Shown: positions 35,836-44,374, counted from the stretch's first letter. The stretch is DNA of 64,000 nucleotides from Geodermatophilus telluris (GCF_900102745.1 NZ_FMZF01000004.1:434001-498000); one strand, 5' to 3'. Numbers and translations: made by a program. The notes: a model not told the origin generated them from the letters alone.

Positions 35836-36366
35836 TCAGTGGTACGCGTGGACGACGGCGTGCCCCTTGCCGCGGCCCATCAGCCAGCGGTTGACCGGCG
35901 TGGTGAGCACGAACGCCACCACCAGTGCCCCGGCCAGCGACAGCCAGAACAGCGCCGAGCCCAGCCCCGCCTCCATCGCGCCGGGCACGGTGACCATCAC
36001 GCCGTTGTCGACCAGCTCCATCACCGCGATCGACACCGTGTCGGCGGCCAGCGCGACCCGCAGCGCCCGCCGGAAGGTCAGCCCGGCGCGCAGCACGCCG
36101 CGCACGGTGAGCGCGTAGCCGAAGACGAAGGCCAGCGCGACGGCGAGCAGCACCGTCGCCCCGGTCGACAGGCCGAGCGCCGTGCCGATCACCATCCCGA
36201 GCACCTCACCGATGGCGCATCCAGTGAGGCAGTGCAGCGTCGCCTGCGCGGCCATGGCCCAGCTGACCGGGCCGCTGCCGTGCCCGCTGTGTGCGCCGTG
36301 CCCGTCGTGCTGGTCCGGTGCGGTGGTGTCGTGTGCGTGGGTGTCGTGTGCCTGGTCCGTGTGCAC
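35836..36366 (-). CDS. Histidine-rich DUF4396 membrane protein, probable metal handling
   Basis: A 176-residue membrane protein. The N-terminal 35 residues are rich in His and Asp (HTDQAHDTHAHDTTAPDQ, then HDGHGAHSGHG), a likely metal-binding tail. About four helices follow, the first containing TLHCLTGCAIGEVLGM, a Cys-x3-Cys block conserved in DUF4396. GTG at 36366 is chosen because GAGGAGGGGACC precedes it; an open extension to 36423 would overlap the operator. The palindrome TACCCCCAGGGGGTA lies 33 bp upstream and resembles CsoR-type copper operators. Together these suggest copper (or nickel/cobalt) transport or buffering; transport is inference. Confidence 0.78.
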   Translation of the reverse strand: MHTDQAHDTHAHDTTAPDQHDGHGAHSGHGSGPVSWAMAAQATLHCLTGCAIGEVLGMVIGTALGLSTGATVLLAVALAFVFGYALTVRGVLRAGLTFRRALRVALAADTVSIAVMELVDNGVMVTVPGAMEAGLGSALFWLSLAGALVVAFVLTTPVNRWLMGRGKGHAVVHAYH

Positions 36367-36398
36367 GGTCCCCTCCTCGGTCGACGTGCCGGCCAACA

Positions 36399-36413
36399 TA
36401 CCCCCAGGGGGTA
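36399..36413. promoter_or_regulatory. CsoR-like metal-responsive operator
   Basis: TACCCCCAGGGGGTA is a perfect palindrome around a central A, flanked by A and C. It matches the G/C-block-with-TA-ends form of CsoR/RcnR-family operators. It lies between the stop of the small chemoreceptor gene and the DUF4396 start, in a promoter position for the latter. No CsoR-type regulator gene is in this window. Confidence 0.68.
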
Positions 36414-36438
36414 CAGCCTCCAACGCCGCCGAGTGCGC

Positions 36439-37029
36439 TCACATGCCCGTGACGATCCGCTGCAGCTCGGTGGCCGTGCTCGCCGCCTCGCCCGAGGCGC
36501 CGCCGACGGCGTCCTGGGCCCGCGCGGTCGACGCCGTCTGCTCCTCGACGGCGGTGGCGATCGTGGTCTGCGCGGCCGCCACGTCGCCCATCACCTCCCG
36601 GACCCTGCCCAGCGCCGCACCGGCGGCGACGACGTCCCCGCGGACCGCCTCGACGACGCGGCGGACGCGCTCGGTGGCCTGCGCCGCCTCCGCCGCCAGG
36701 TCCTCGACCTCCCCGGCGACCACGGCGAAGCCCTTGCCCGCCTCGCCGGCGCGGGCCGACTCGATGGTCGCGTTGAGGGCCAGCAGGTTGGTCTGGTCGG
36801 CGATGGCCGAGATGCTCCCGGCGATCTGGTCGATCTCGGTCATCGTGGCAGCCAGGCGCTCGACGGTGGCCGCGCTGTCCCGGGAGCCGGCCCGCGCCTC
36901 GGTGGCCGTCGCCGTCGCCTGGCCCGCCGCCGTGGCGATCGCGCCGATGGCCTCGCGCAGGCCGGCCACCACCTCCGAGGCGACGCCGGCGTTCGCGTCG
37001 AGCCGGCGACCGGCCTCCACCAGCCCCAC
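36439..37029 (-). CDS. Soluble methyl-accepting chemotaxis protein signalling domain
   Basis: A 196-residue protein consisting almost only of a chemoreceptor signalling hairpin: [19 protein letters not shown] and [15 protein letters not shown] are the tip sequences, flanked by Ala-rich heptads. No membrane segment or sensor domain precedes it. GTG start at 37029; the frame is open to 37104 but no good start lies there, and the ribosome-binding site is weak. It could be a true short cytoplasmic receptor or the remains of a longer one. It lacks the C-terminal pentapeptide tether for CheR. Regulation is unclear. Confidence 0.75.
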   Translation of the reverse strand: MGLVEAGRRLDANAGVASEVVAGLREAIGAIATAAGQATATATEARAGSRDSAATVERLAATMTEIDQIAGSISAIADQTNLLALNATIESARAGEAGKGFAVVAGEVEDLAAEAAQATERVRRVVEAVRGDVVAAGAALGRVREVMGDVAAAQTTIATAVEEQTASTARAQDAVGGASGEAASTATELQRIVTGM

Positions 37030-37062
37030 CAGGGCTGCCCGGCGCCACCCCTCCCCGGCTCC

Positions 37063-37092
37063 AGCCGAACACCCGGACCGCCGGGTTCGGCT
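37063..37092 (-). terminator. Hairpin terminator of the ECF sigma gene
   Basis: Arms AGCCGAACACCCGG (37063-37076) and CCGGGTTCGGCT (37081-37092) pair with a two-base bulge; loop ACCG. It starts 13 nt beyond the sigma-factor stop and lies just upstream of the short chemoreceptor start. Confidence 0.65.
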
Positions 37093-37104
37093 ACCGCCGG
37101 GCGG

Positions 37105-38112
37105 TCACGGGGTGGCCGCGGGCGTCTCCGGCTCGAGGGCCGCGGGCAGGCCCAGCCGGGCGAACAGCCCGGTGTCGAGGTCGAGGAAGCTGGTGATGTG
37201 CCGGATCCGGCCGTCCTCGACCTCCAGCACGTGCAGCCCCCACGGCACGTGGCCGCCGCCCTCGCGCGGCCGGTACTGCGCGAAGGCCGGGCAGCCGTTG
37301 GCCTCGGTCCGCAGCAGCCGCGACCCGCGGCAGCCGCTGCCCGGGCCGAGCATCCAGGTGCCGATGTCGGCCGCGCTGCCCAGCCACATCTCGAACGGCG
37401 GCATGTGCTGGGTGGCGTCCTCGTGCAGCAGCGCGACGAACGCGTCGATGTCGTAGCGCTCGAAGGCGTCGAGGTAGCGCTCGAGCAGGTCGCGGCTGTC
37501 GGCGTCCAGCGGCCGGGGCTCGCGGTCGCCCCCCAGCCCCGCCAGCGTCGCCCGCGCCCGCTGCAGCGCGCTGTTGACCGAGGCGACGGTGGTCTCCAGC
37601 AGGGTGGCGACCTCGTCGGCGTGCCAGCGCAGCACGTCGCGCAGCAGCAGCACGGCCCGCTGGCGCGGCGGGAGGTGCTGCAGCGCCGCGATGAACGCCA
37701 GCCGCACCGACTCCCTCGCCACCGCCCGCTCGGCGGGGTCGCCGTCCTCGGGCAGGACCTGGCGGTCGAGCACCGGCTCCACCCAGGCCTCGGCCGGCCG
37801 GGTGGCGGCGAGCGAGGCCTCCACCGGCGACCACGCCTGCCCGGAGAGGTCCATGGGCAACGCCCGGCGCTGGCGGCCGGAGAGCTGGTCGAGGCAGACG
37901 TTGGTGGCGATCCGGTAGAGCCAGGAGCGCAGCGAGGAGCGGCCCTCGAAGTCGGCCAGGCTGCGCCACGCGCGGACCATCGTCTCCTGCACCGCGTCGT
38001 CGGCGTCGAAGGACGAGCCGAGCATGCGGTAGCAGTAGCCGGTCAGCTCGCGGCGGTGCTCGAGCAGCCGCGGGTCGATCTCGCCGGGCACCCCGGTCAG
38101 CACGCTGGTCAC
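37105..38112 (-). CDS. ECF sigma factor with SnoaL-like C-terminal domain (SigG/SigX5-like)
   Basis: A 335-residue extracytoplasmic-function sigma factor. Region 2 is LTGYCYRMLGSSFDADDAVQ and what follows (ETMVRAW, LYRIATNVCLDQL). Region 4 is LQHLPPRQRAVLLLRDVLRW ... TTVASVNSALQRARA. The last about 120 residues form a SnoaL/NTF2-like domain (LDAFERYDIDAFVALLHEDA), as in SigG, SigJ and related groups where it modulates activity instead of an anti-sigma factor. The GTG at 38112 gives the expected short N-terminus. An ATG at 38139 is an alternative and neither has an ideal ribosome-binding site. No anti-sigma gene is adjacent. A terminator follows. Confidence 0.92.
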   Translation of the reverse strand: MTSVLTGVPGEIDPRLLEHRRELTGYCYRMLGSSFDADDAVQETMVRAWRSLADFEGRSSLRSWLYRIATNVCLDQLSGRQRRALPMDLSGQAWSPVEASLAATRPAEAWVEPVLDRQVLPEDGDPAERAVARESVRLAFIAALQHLPPRQRAVLLLRDVLRWHADEVATLLETTVASVNSALQRARATLAGLGGDREPRPLDADSRDLLERYLDAFERYDIDAFVALLHEDATQHMPPFEMWLGSAADIGTWMLGPGSGCRGSRLLRTEANGCPAFAQYRPREGGGHVPWGLHVLEVEDGRIRHITSFLDLDTGLFARLGLPAALEPETPAATP

Positions 38113-38215
38113 CTCAGGACCGCCTCTCCTCGTCGGCATCCCCCGTCGGGCCGCGGTAGTCCACCACGGACCAGGGACAGAACGGGACCCCCGCGGGAGT
38201 GGCCGGGCCGGAGGA

Positions 38216-39874
38216 CTACTGGTAGCTGACCAGCTGCGGCCGCGGGGAGACCTGCGCGATCGTCTCCTCGGGGGTCAGCATCGGCTGGTCCTCGTCGTAG
38301 AAGTTCTTCCAGCCCCACGCCAGGCCCTCGGCGGGGCCCACGTCGTGCAGCACCCGCCAGGTCTCCTGCTTGCTGCCCTGCGGGCCCTGCCCGTCGGCGT
38401 GCACCATCACCGACAGCTCGTCGCGGGAGAGGTCGACGTTCTCGCGGCCGGGGATCATGTCCACCCGGAACTGGTGCAGCACCAGCAGCTTCTGCGGCAG
38501 CCGGTTCTCCCGCGTCAGGTCGGCCAGCCAGGTCACCACCCGGTCGACCTCCTCGACCGGCACCGACCCGATCTGGGTCAGGTGCACCTGGTCGGGCGCC
38601 AGCCGCCACTCCGGGTCGAGGGCCAGGCCGACGTGCGGCAGCACGAGCAGCTCCCGGTAGCGCTCGGCCTGGGTGACGAAGTCGGTGCGGCCGGGCTGCA
38701 GGTCCAGGACGACGTAGAGGCCGGCCTCCCCCGCCGCCTCCACCCAGGGCCGCAGCTGCTCGACCGGCGCCTCGAAGGAGTAGTCCCCCTCCTCGGTCGG
38801 GAACTGCGAGGCCACCGTCGCGATGACCTCGAACGCGGGGACGACGGTGGCGTCGGGCACCAGCGCCTCGTAGGGGGCCGCGGTGTCGCGGGCGCGCTGG
38901 ACGCTGGCGTCGACGTCCTGCTCGCCGAGCACGCCGAGCGACCCGGTGCCCGGGTGGCCGTAGAGGGCGACCATGAAGTGCTGCGGGAACAGCAGCTGCC
39001 CGCCGCCGGGCAGCTGCGCCCCCGTGGCGGCCGTCTCGAGCTTCCAGTCCAGGCCCTCCTCGGTGCCGAAGTCGGCGCCGAGGGCCACGACGGTGCCGGA
39101 GGGGTCCTGCGCCACGAGGTCGACGACGTCGGCCGAGGCGCGCGGGTCGGTGGACCCACCGGTGAGCTGCACCTGCGCGCCGGCCGCCCGGGCGGTGGCC
39201 ACACCGGCCAGCGACTCGGGGGTGCCGGCGGCCAGCACCACGGTGTCCTCGAGCGGGTCGGCGCGGGTCACCTCGGGCAGCTCGCCGGACGCCTCGCCGT
39301 CGCCACCGGCGGCGCCGTCCTCGGGGACCAGCGCGGCGGGCGCGTCGGGGTCGAGCTCCGCGACGGCGGCGGCCTCGCCGTCGGCCGGCACCGGGTCGGC
39401 CTCGACGAGGTCGAGGCCGGTGGCGGCGCCGACGGCCTCCGCGGTGGCCGGGACGGTGACCACCTCGCGGTCGCCCCCGCCGGGCGCGGCGTCCCCGCCG
39501 ACGACGAGCACGGTGGCCGCGCCGAGGCGGTCGAGCTCGGCGGCGACCGCGTCGTCGGCCCCCTCACCCTCGGGGTCGAGCAGCAGCGGGACGCCCAGGC
39601 CGACCGCGGCGGAGGCGCCGAGCAGCGTGGCGGCGGCGTCGCCGTCGGGGGCGAGCACCACGACGCCGGCCTCGTCGAACAGCGCCCGGCTGGTGCTCAC
39701 CGCGGCGGCGGCGGGCTCGGCGTCGGCGACCACGGTGAGTCGCTGGTCGGGCGCGGAGGCGGTCACGGAGGCCGAGCCGCCGTCGCTCCCGGCGTCCTCG
39801 CTCCCCGCCGACGCGGTGCAGCCGGCGGCCAGCAGCAGGGCGCTCACGGCGAGGGGTGCGGTCCGTCGTCGCAC
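38216..39874 (-). CDS. Large lipoprotein with repeated Val/Ala-rich domain and C-terminal barrel-like domain
   Basis: A 552-residue lipoprotein: MRRRTAPLAVSALLLAAGC ends in lipobox AAGC (Cys19). Residues 45-290 show repeated units of the type 'VVVLAPDGDAAATLLGASAA', 'ATVLVVGG' and 'DTVVLAAGTPESLAGVATARAAGA', resembling cell-wall-binding type 2 domains. Residues 290-552 form a different, more conserved domain (FPQHFMVALYGHPGTGSLGVLGEQ, here cited only as its first and last parts FPQHFMVALYGHPG and GVLGEQ). That part continues with LYVVLDLQPGRTDF, LALDPEWRL and LLVLHQFRVDMI, a TIM-barrel-like alternation. No catalytic residues can be assigned. The start is the standard lipoprotein N-terminus. 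It is probably surface-anchored with an unknown role. Confidence 0.75.
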   Translation of the reverse strand: MRRRTAPLAVSALLLAAGCTASAGSEDAGSDGGSASVTASAPDQRLTVVADAEPAAAAVSTSRALFDEAGVVVLAPDGDAAATLLGASAAVGLGVPLLLDPEGEGADDAVAAELDRLGAATVLVVGGDAAPGGGDREVVTVPATAEAVGAATGLDLVEADPVPADGEAAAVAELDPDAPAALVPEDGAAGGDGEASGELPEVTRADPLEDTVVLAAGTPESLAGVATARAAGAQVQLTGGSTDPRASADVVDLVAQDPSGTVVALGADFGTEEGLDWKLETAATGAQLPGGGQLLFPQHFMVALYGHPGTGSLGVLGEQDVDASVQRARDTAAPYEALVPDATVVPAFEVIATVASQFPTEEGDYSFEAPVEQLRPWVEAAGEAGLYVVLDLQPGRTDFVTQAERYRELLVLPHVGLALDPEWRLAPDQVHLTQIGSVPVEEVDRVVTWLADLTRENRLPQKLLVLHQFRVDMIPGRENVDLSRDELSVMVHADGQGPQGSKQETWRVLHDVGPAEGLAWGWKNFYDEDQPMLTPEETIAQVSPRPQLVSYQ

Positions 39875-39977
39875 GCGGGTCCTCCGTCCGCCGGGGCACG
39901 CGGCCGCGCGAGGAACGCGACGCCGTCGGCGCGCCCGGCTGCCGGCGACCCTACCGACGCGGCCGCGTCCCGCCCGG

Positions 39978-40427
39978 TCAGCCGCCGAGCGCGCGCTCCA
40001 GGTTGGCCACCATCCGCGCCAGGCCGGCGACGGTGCGCGCGTACTCCTCCTCGCTCAGGCCCTCGGCCACCGAGCGCCGGAACGCGCCGACCGCCGCGGC
40101 GAGCCGGGCGTGCGCCGCGCGGCCGTCGTCGGTGACCGCCGGCCGCCCGGCGTCGTCCCGGAGCCAGCCACGCCCCGTGAGGTCGGCGACGGCGCCGTCG
40201 ACCTCCGCCGGCCCGGCGAAGGGGGCGAGCGCGGCGCGCAGCCCGGCCCGCTCGACCGGCCCGTCGACGACGCTCTGCAGCACCTGCCAGTGCCGCCGGG
40301 TGAGCCCCTCGGCGCCGACGACGGCGTCGAGCCCCTCTTCGAGCAGCTCGTCGAGCCGCTTCACCCACCACCCGACCGGCCGCTGCCCCTGCACGCCGCG
40401 CAGCCTGGCACCGCCCGCCGACGACAA
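39978..40427 (-). CDS. MarR-family transcriptional regulator
   Basis: A 149-residue winged-helix protein: LTRRHWQVLQSVVDGP then VDGAVADLTGRGWLRDDAGR and AVTDDGRAAHARLAAAVGAF follow the MarR core pattern of recognition helix and wing. Short N- and C-terminal helices would form the dimer interface. GTG start at 40427 (an internal start near WWVKRLDELL is possible). It is divergent from the Eis-like acetyltransferase gene, 41 bp between starts, so it probably controls both genes. No ligand is predictable. Terminating before the lipoprotein promoter, it has no partner downstream. Confidence 0.8.
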   Translation of the reverse strand: MSSAGGARLRGVQGQRPVGWWVKRLDELLEEGLDAVVGAEGLTRRHWQVLQSVVDGPVERAGLRAALAPFAGPAEVDGAVADLTGRGWLRDDAGRPAVTDDGRAAHARLAAAVGAFRRSVAEGLSEEEYARTVAGLARMVANLERALGG

Positions 40428-40468
40428 CGCGGTCGCGGGCGCCGCGGGCCGCCCGGTAGACAGCAGGG

Positions 40469-41707
40469 GTGACCGACCCCGCCACCCTGCGCCCCGTGAC
40501 CGCCGACGAGTGGCCGGCCTTCGCCCGCGCGATGCTCGACGTCTTCGGCGAGGCGGACGGCGGGTCCTTCGTCGAGGCGCCGCCGGCCACCGCCGAGCTC
40601 GACCGCACGCTGACGCTGTGGGACGGCGACCGGGTGGTCTGCACCTCGGGGGTCTACAGCCGCACGCTCACCGTGCCGGGCGCGGTCGTGCCCTGCGCCG
40701 GGGTCACCTGGGTGACCGTCTCCCCCACCCACCGCCGCCGCGGCGTGCTCACCGCGGTCATGCGCCGCCAGCTCACCGAGCTGCACGAGCAGCAGCGCGA
40801 GCCGGTCGCCGCGCTGTGGGCCGCGGAGGGCGGCATCTACGGGCGGTTCGGCTACGCGCCCGCCGTGTGGCGTGGCGCCCTCACCGGCCCCACCCAGCGG
40901 ATGGCCTTCCGGCCCGGCGTGGACCTCGGCACCGGCACGGTCGCGCCGGTCGACCTCGACGGGTTCCGGGCCGCCGCGCCGCGGGTGCACGAGGCGCTGC
41001 GCCGCTGGGTGCCCGGGACGCTCGAGCGTTCCCCGGGCTGGTGGGAGCGCATCCTGCGCGACCCGCCCGAGGACCGCCGCGGCGCCACCGCGCGCCGACT
41101 GCTGCTGCACACCGAGGCCGACGGCGAGGTCACCGGCTACGCCGCGTTCCGGGTGCGCAGCCGCGACCTCGACGACGGCGACCCCGACGGCACCCTGCTC
41201 GTCGACGAGGTCCGCGGCCGGGACACCCCGGCCTACGCGGCGCTGTGGCGCTACCTGCTCGACCACGACCTCGTCCGCACGCTGGAGTACCCGCAGGGCG
41301 CCGTCGACGAGCCGCTGCGCCACCTGCTGGCCGACCCGCGGGCGCTGCACGCCCGGCCCACCGACGGGCTGTGGCTGCGGCTGGTCGACGTCGACCGGGC
41401 GCTGGCCGCCCGCCGCTACCCCGCCCCGGTCGACCTGGTGATCGAGGTGCGCGACCGGTTCTGCCCGTGGAACGAGGGCCGCTGGCGGTGGGCCGGGCAC
41501 CCGGCCGGCGGCTACTGCGGCCGCACCGACCTCGACCCGGACCTGGTCGTGGACGCCGAGGCGCTGGCCGCGGCCTACCTCGGCGGGGTCTCGCTGGCCA
41601 CGCTGCAGGCCGCCGGGCGGGTGACGGAGGTGAGCCCGGGCGCAGTCACGCTGGCCGCGACCGCGCTGTCCTGGCCGGTCAGTCCCTGGTGCCCGGACAC
41701 GTTCTGA
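40469..41707 (+). CDS. Eis-type GNAT N-acetyltransferase
   Basis: A 412-residue acetyltransferase of the Eis family (two GNAT folds plus a sterol-carrier-like C-terminal domain). CoA-binding segments are VTWVTVSPTHRRRGVLTAVM and what precedes. The general-acid Tyr lies in GGIYGRFGYAPA. The protein ends in ...CPDTF, a C-terminal Phe whose carboxylate acts as general base in Eis. GTG start at 40469. Eis enzymes acetylate amines of many compounds, including aminoglycosides, in M. tuberculosis. Physiological substrates in soil actinobacteria are unknown. Divergent MarR regulator suggests inducible expression. Confidence 0.9.
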   Translation: MTDPATLRPVTADEWPAFARAMLDVFGEADGGSFVEAPPATAELDRTLTLWDGDRVVCTSGVYSRTLTVPGAVVPCAGVTWVTVSPTHRRRGVLTAVMRRQLTELHEQQREPVAALWAAEGGIYGRFGYAPAVWRGALTGPTQRMAFRPGVDLGTGTVAPVDLDGFRAAAPRVHEALRRWVPGTLERSPGWWERILRDPPEDRRGATARRLLLHTEADGEVTGYAAFRVRSRDLDDGDPDGTLLVDEVRGRDTPAYAALWRYLLDHDLVRTLEYPQGAVDEPLRHLLADPRALHARPTDGLWLRLVDVDRALAARRYPAPVDLVIEVRDRFCPWNEGRWRWAGHPAGGYCGRTDLDPDLVVDAEALAAAYLGGVSLATLQAAGRVTEVSPGAVTLAATALSWPVSPWCPDTF

Positions 41708-41795
41708 CGCCTGCTCCGCGGATCACTTGGCGTATGGCCGGCGGTGAGCCTGAGCGGCCCAGGGGTCAGTGCTCTCACACGAGCGGCTGCCCGCC

Positions 41796-43076
41796 CTACT
41801 TGAGCTGGCTGATGATCTCATCCAGTCCGGCGCCGTTGATGACGAAGATGACCACCAGCGCGATCGCACCGATCAGGGCGAGGACTCCCTTGACGGTGTC
41901 AGTGACCTCCCCGACGTACTGAACCGTCGGGAATCGCCGGCGACTCGACAGGGACGTCGGGGAGATGTCGGCGAGTCCCCGCTCGACCAACCAGGCGTTC
42001 GCGACACGCTCGGCTTCCGAGGCATCCAGGCTGTTCGCCACCCGCGCGCTGTATTGGAGGGCATCGCGCATGACGCGGTGCACCGCCTGGCGCGTGTTCT
42101 GTTGCATGTAACCGATCTTCGACGTCTCGATCAGCTTGTCGCACGTCGCTACATACCTCTCCTTGAGAGAGGAGGGCAGACGCTTGAGTCGACGACGCGC
42201 GTGGATTTCCAGGAAGGGGGCGACGCGTGGGCCCACCGGCTGCCGAGCATGCCGCGGTGCTTTCTCGAGCCGGACTTCGTTCGAGGCCCAGCGGGCCAGC
42301 GTCAATTGCGGAGTCGCCCGCTCGAGAAGTGAGAGCGCGACGGCGGTCAGGAACAGCACGACCGTGAAGGCGCCGAACATCGCCCACTGCCGGACGAAGG
42401 AAGAGGGCCCAGGCGAGCCGTCCACCTCGCGGACGAGCACTGCGAGCGGGTAGACGAGCCCGAGTACCGCCACCAACGCAACCCAGAAGGAGTCATGGGC
42501 ACGGAGTGGCATCGTGAACGTGAGGACGCTCCAGAGATGCCTGCCCTCTCTGTACCTGGCCTTCCACGCACCATGGCCGGCGTGCAGTCGCGCGCCTCGT
42601 CGGGCCGTGCGGATGACCAGCAGGGCGTGTCCGAGCTGCAGCCCCAGGGCCAATGCGCAGTAGACCGCCAGTCTGAGCCAGGTCGAGTTGCCGCCACCCG
42701 TGACCAGCAGAGCCACGACAGGTGTGAGGAGTGCCCCCAGCAGGACAAAGGCAACTGCACACGCGCCTCGCGTCAGTGCGGCGAACCTGGCCCGCCGCTC
42801 GAGGCGTTTGACACGACGCCACTCGCGTCGCCAACCACGACGCATCTCACGACGGCATCCAGCATGCGTTTCACGACGCCACCTCCGACGCCTGTCGAGG
42901 AGCTCGACACGACGATTGTCCGCGAAGCGTCTACGAAGCGTCTGCCTCGGGTGTGCTACCAGGATCGGGAGGATGAGGGCCTCGGCCAGCTGACTGGTCA
43001 CGGCGACCGGTAGGACGACCACCAGGGCTGGGCCGTATCCCTGCAGGGCGGCCAACGGAATGTCCCATGCCGACAC
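41796..43076 (-). CDS. Orphan multi-pass membrane protein with an arginine-rich segment
   Basis: A 426-residue protein not recognised. One hydrophobic helix is near residues 15-40 (ALVVVLPVAVTSQLAEALIL). Then comes a strongly basic stretch at 45-98 (RRETHAGCRREMRRGWRR, RVKRLERRARF). Four helices follow (GACAVAFVLLGALLTPVVAL; AVYCALALGLQLGHALLV; VALVAVLGLVYPLAVLV; FGAFTVVLFLTAVALSLL), then about 120 soluble residues and a final helix (VLALIGAIALVVIFVIN). Third codon positions use clearly more A and T than neighbours, so recent acquisition is likely. The start is GTG at 43076. It converges on the Eis gene and ends the accessory block before rpiB. Confidence 0.7.
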   Translation of the reverse strand: MSAWDIPLAALQGYGPALVVVLPVAVTSQLAEALILPILVAHPRQTLRRRFADNRRVELLDRRRRWRRETHAGCRREMRRGWRREWRRVKRLERRARFAALTRGACAVAFVLLGALLTPVVALLVTGGGNSTWLRLAVYCALALGLQLGHALLVIRTARRGARLHAGHGAWKARYREGRHLWSVLTFTMPLRAHDSFWVALVAVLGLVYPLAVLVREVDGSPGPSSFVRQWAMFGAFTVVLFLTAVALSLLERATPQLTLARWASNEVRLEKAPRHARQPVGPRVAPFLEIHARRRLKRLPSSLKERYVATCDKLIETSKIGYMQQNTRQAVHRVMRDALQYSARVANSLDASEAERVANAWLVERGLADISPTSLSSRRRFPTVQYVGEVTDTVKGVLALIGAIALVVIFVINGAGLDEIISQLK

Positions 43077-43187
43077 AGAAGGCCCCCCGCACTCCTCGAA
43101 CCACCGCCTCCGATTGAGGTCTCACGGGACCCAGGGCGCCTGCTCCTCCCACCCCTCGCCAGCACCCCGAGGGAGACCCTGCAGGCC

Positions 43188-43679
43188 TCAGACCGCGTCG
43201 CCGCGGGTGGGTAGCCCCCCGGCGGGGCGGTGCCGGTTCTGCTCGTAGTCGTGGATCAGGCCGATCCGGCGCACGTGCCGCTCCTCGCCGCTCCACGGGG
43301 AGGCGAGGAAGTGCAGCACCAGCTCGGTGGCCTCCTCGACCGAGTGCTGCCGGGCGCCGATCGCGCACACGTTGGCGTCGTTGTGCGCACGGGCGAGCTC
43401 GGCGGTCTCCCGGTTCCACACCAGCGCCGCGCGCACGCCGGGCACCTTGTTCGCCGCGATCTGCTCGCCGTTGCCCGAGCCGCCGATGACCACACCGAGG
43501 GTGCCCGGCTCGACCACCACCCGCTCCCCGACCTCGAAGCAGAACGGCGGGTAGTCGTCCTGCGGGTCGTAGTCGAACGCGCCGCAGTCGACCGGCTCGT
43601 GCCCGGCGCCGGTGAGCGCCTGCTTCAGGTGCTCCTTGAACTCCAGGCCGGCGTGGTCGGTCCCGACGAAGACGCGCAT
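43188..43679 (-). CDS. rpiB: Ribose-5-phosphate isomerase B
   Basis: A 163-residue RpiB/LacAB-family isomerase interconverting ribose-5-phosphate and ribulose-5-phosphate in the pentose phosphate pathway. MRVFVGTDHAGLEFKEHL, then DYDPQDDYPPF, VVIGGSGNGEQIAANKVPGVRAAL and ARAHNDANVCAIGAR contain the substrate-binding and catalytic residues. Actinobacterial enzymes use a Glu in place of the catalytic Cys, and here GSGNGEQ fits that type. ATG at 43679. Divergent from the DUF429 gene with 26 bp between. Start of the right-hand conserved backbone (rpiB, Rv2466c-like, pepN). Confidence 0.95.
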   Translation of the reverse strand: MRVFVGTDHAGLEFKEHLKQALTGAGHEPVDCGAFDYDPQDDYPPFCFEVGERVVVEPGTLGVVIGGSGNGEQIAANKVPGVRAALVWNRETAELARAHNDANVCAIGARQHSVEEATELVLHFLASPWSGEERHVRRIGLIHDYEQNRHRPAGGLPTRGDAV

Positions 43680-43705
43680 GGCGGCGAGTCTGTCAGGCTG
43701 CGCCG

Positions 43706-44374
43706 GTGGCGGTGCTGGGTGTCGACGGCTGGCGCGGCCGCTGGGTGGGGGCCCTGCTGGACGGCCGTTCGGTGCGGTTGCTCGACCTCGCCGACGTCCC
43801 CGCGGTGCTCGCCGTCCCCGACGTCGAGGTGGTCGGCATCGACATGCCCATCGGCCTCTCGGACGACGGCGTGCGCGCCTGCGACCGGCAGGCCCGGGCA
43901 CTCCTCGGCAGCGCCGGGAGCTCGGTGTTCCCCGCTCCCGTCCGGGCGGTGCTCGCGACCGACGACTACGCCGAGGCGCGCCGGCTGTCGGTCGCGGCCA
44001 CCGGCGGGGTGTCGCTGTCGGCGCAGGCGTTCCAGCTGGTCCGGTCGATCCGCGCGCTCGACGACGCGCTCGGCGACCCGCCGCTGGAGCGGGTCGTCGA
44101 GGTCCACCCCGAGCTGGCGTTCCGGCGGGGACTCGGGGGCGTCACCGACCCGAAGGTGACCGCCCGCGGGCTCGCGCAGCGGCTGGCGGCACTGCGCCCC
44201 GTCGTCGACGTCGACGCGGCGCTGCTGACGGCGCCGCCTCGGGTGCCGGCGGTCGACGCGCTGGACGCCTGCGCCGCCGCGTGGTCGGCGCGACGGGTGG
44301 CCGACGGCGTCGGCGAGTGCGTCGGGGACGGCGCGACCGACTCGCGCGCCCGCCCGATGCGCATCTGCTGGTAG
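43706..44374 (+). CDS. DUF429 family protein
   Basis: A 222-residue protein of the DUF429 family (RNase H-like fold by family knowledge). It begins MAVLGVDGWRGRWVGALL, with VVGIDMPIGLSDDGVRACD and SVFPAPVRAVLATDDYAEA in the middle and VVEVHPELAFRRGLG later. The Asp in GVDGW, Asp in IDMPIG and Glu in EVHPE are the conserved acidic residues. GTG start at 43706, only 26 bp from the divergent rpiB start. The function of the family is not established. Coding signals are clear and the length is normal. Confidence 0.85.
   Translation: MAVLGVDGWRGRWVGALLDGRSVRLLDLADVPAVLAVPDVEVVGIDMPIGLSDDGVRACDRQARALLGSAGSSVFPAPVRAVLATDDYAEARRLSVAATGGVSLSAQAFQLVRSIRALDDALGDPPLERVVEVHPELAFRRGLGGVTDPKVTARGLAQRLAALRPVVDVDAALLTAPPRVPAVDALDACAAAWSARRVADGVGECVGDGATDSRARPMRICW

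Noticed and set aside
42923..42943. Short direct repeat CGAAGCGTCT within the arginine-rich membrane protein gene
   Set aside because: A 10-bp repeat at 11-bp spacing inside a low-complexity Arg-coding stretch; likely a by-product of codon repetition.
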